Source: an uncultured Alphaproteobacteria bacterium
GTDB lineage: Bacteria; Pseudomonadota; Alphaproteobacteria; Sneathiellales; Sneathiellaceae
Assembly (NCBI GenBank): GCA_937910835.1
Contig: CALEMG010000304.1
Coordinates: 1-6,553 of the forward strand
Direction: 5' to 3'
Length of the DNA stretch: 6,553 nt
In this document: in pieces, positions 6,336-6,553 of the stretch
How the letters are laid out: each line of letters starts with the position of its first letter
How positions within the stretch are numbered: the stretch's first letter is position 1
The notes under the pieces: model-generated
Told to the model about the DNA's origin: nothing
Database searches by the model: none
What the model saw: the letters and a program-made list of their open reading frames with translations, nothing else
Translations under genes and position numbers: made by a program

Positions 6336-6553
6336 TGATGCCGGCGCAACAGGATTTACCGATTCACGAAGCTGCGGCTCTCGCCCGAAGTGTAGCGATG
6401 GCCACAGATCCGCAAGAGGTCTGGAAGCGTGCGGAAATCGCCTTCGACCGGCTTATTGGACATCGGATGTTCACGGTGTTGCGTTATGAAGAAGACAGTG
6501 GCCGGGTTTGGCGTATTTATACGAATAACCCGACGGACTATCCGGTGGGCGGG
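6332..6553 (+). CDS. GAF-domain protein, 3' end missing
   Basis: A frame opens at ATG 6332 and stays open to the window end, giving 74 residues. Two further ATG codons follow at once (6335 and 6338), so the exact start is uncertain by two residues. The ATG overlaps the dctM TGA as ATGA, which strongly suggests translational coupling. Residues about 11-43 look helical (IHEAAALARS to FDRLIGH). Then MFTVLRYEEDSGRVWRIYTN and the NNPTDYPVGG turn fit the beginning of a GAF fold as found in small single-domain GAF proteins. GAF domains bind small molecules such as nucleotides, haem or aromatic ligands; which one applies here cannot be judged. Any C-terminal output domain would lie beyond the window. 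The family call rests on recalled resemblance. Confidence 0.75.
   Translation, partial: MMMPAQQDLPIHEAAALARSVAMATDPQEVWKRAEIAFDRLIGHRMFTVLRYEEDSGRVWRIYTNNPTDYPVGG

Noticed and set aside
6295..6489. 64-codon + strand frame overlapping the end of dctM
   Set aside because: It is out of frame with the GAF protein starting at 6332, which has recognisable domain features and the ATGA coupling; this frame has neither.

Overview
The window looks like an accessory catabolic region of a proteobacterium, most likely an alphaproteobacterium. This is inferred from the resemblance of the genes to alphaproteobacterial TRAP transporters, LigXa/phthalate-dioxygenase-type Rieske oxygenases and PAMO-type Baeyer-Villiger monooxygenases; no marker gene is present. 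All recognised genes lie on the + strand.

Left part (1-2959): the 5'-truncated end of a Baeyer-Villiger-type flavin monooxygenase (BVMO) is followed, after a 124-base gap, by a complete Rieske non-haem iron oxygenase alpha subunit. The BVMO carries an Arg where the family fingerprint normally has His. The gap holds a 12-base palindrome and a 16-codon leader-like ORF that runs over the Rieske start.

Middle (2960-3374): a 415-base AT-rich intergenic stretch with no intact gene. Its right half contains a minus-strand relic of an IS5-family transposase (about 38 recognisable codons), which ends about 80 bases upstream of the TRAP operon start.

Right part (3375-6553): a complete TRAP transporter in the order periplasmic binding protein (DctP), small membrane subunit (DctQ), large membrane subunit (DctM). 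It is followed by the beginning of a GAF-domain protein whose ATG overlaps the DctM stop (ATGA); that gene runs off the window. A strong hairpin separates dctP from dctQ, as is common where binding protein must be made in excess over the membrane subunits.

Working model (inference): the TRAP system imports an organic acid, and the BVMO and Rieske enzyme oxidise a ketone or aromatic compound belonging to the same route. The substrate cannot be named from sequence. No reductase partner for the Rieske enzyme and no classical transcription regulator lies inside the window. The most notable points are the His-to-Arg change in the BVMO fingerprint, the IS relic in front of the transporter, and the GAF protein translationally coupled to the transporter.
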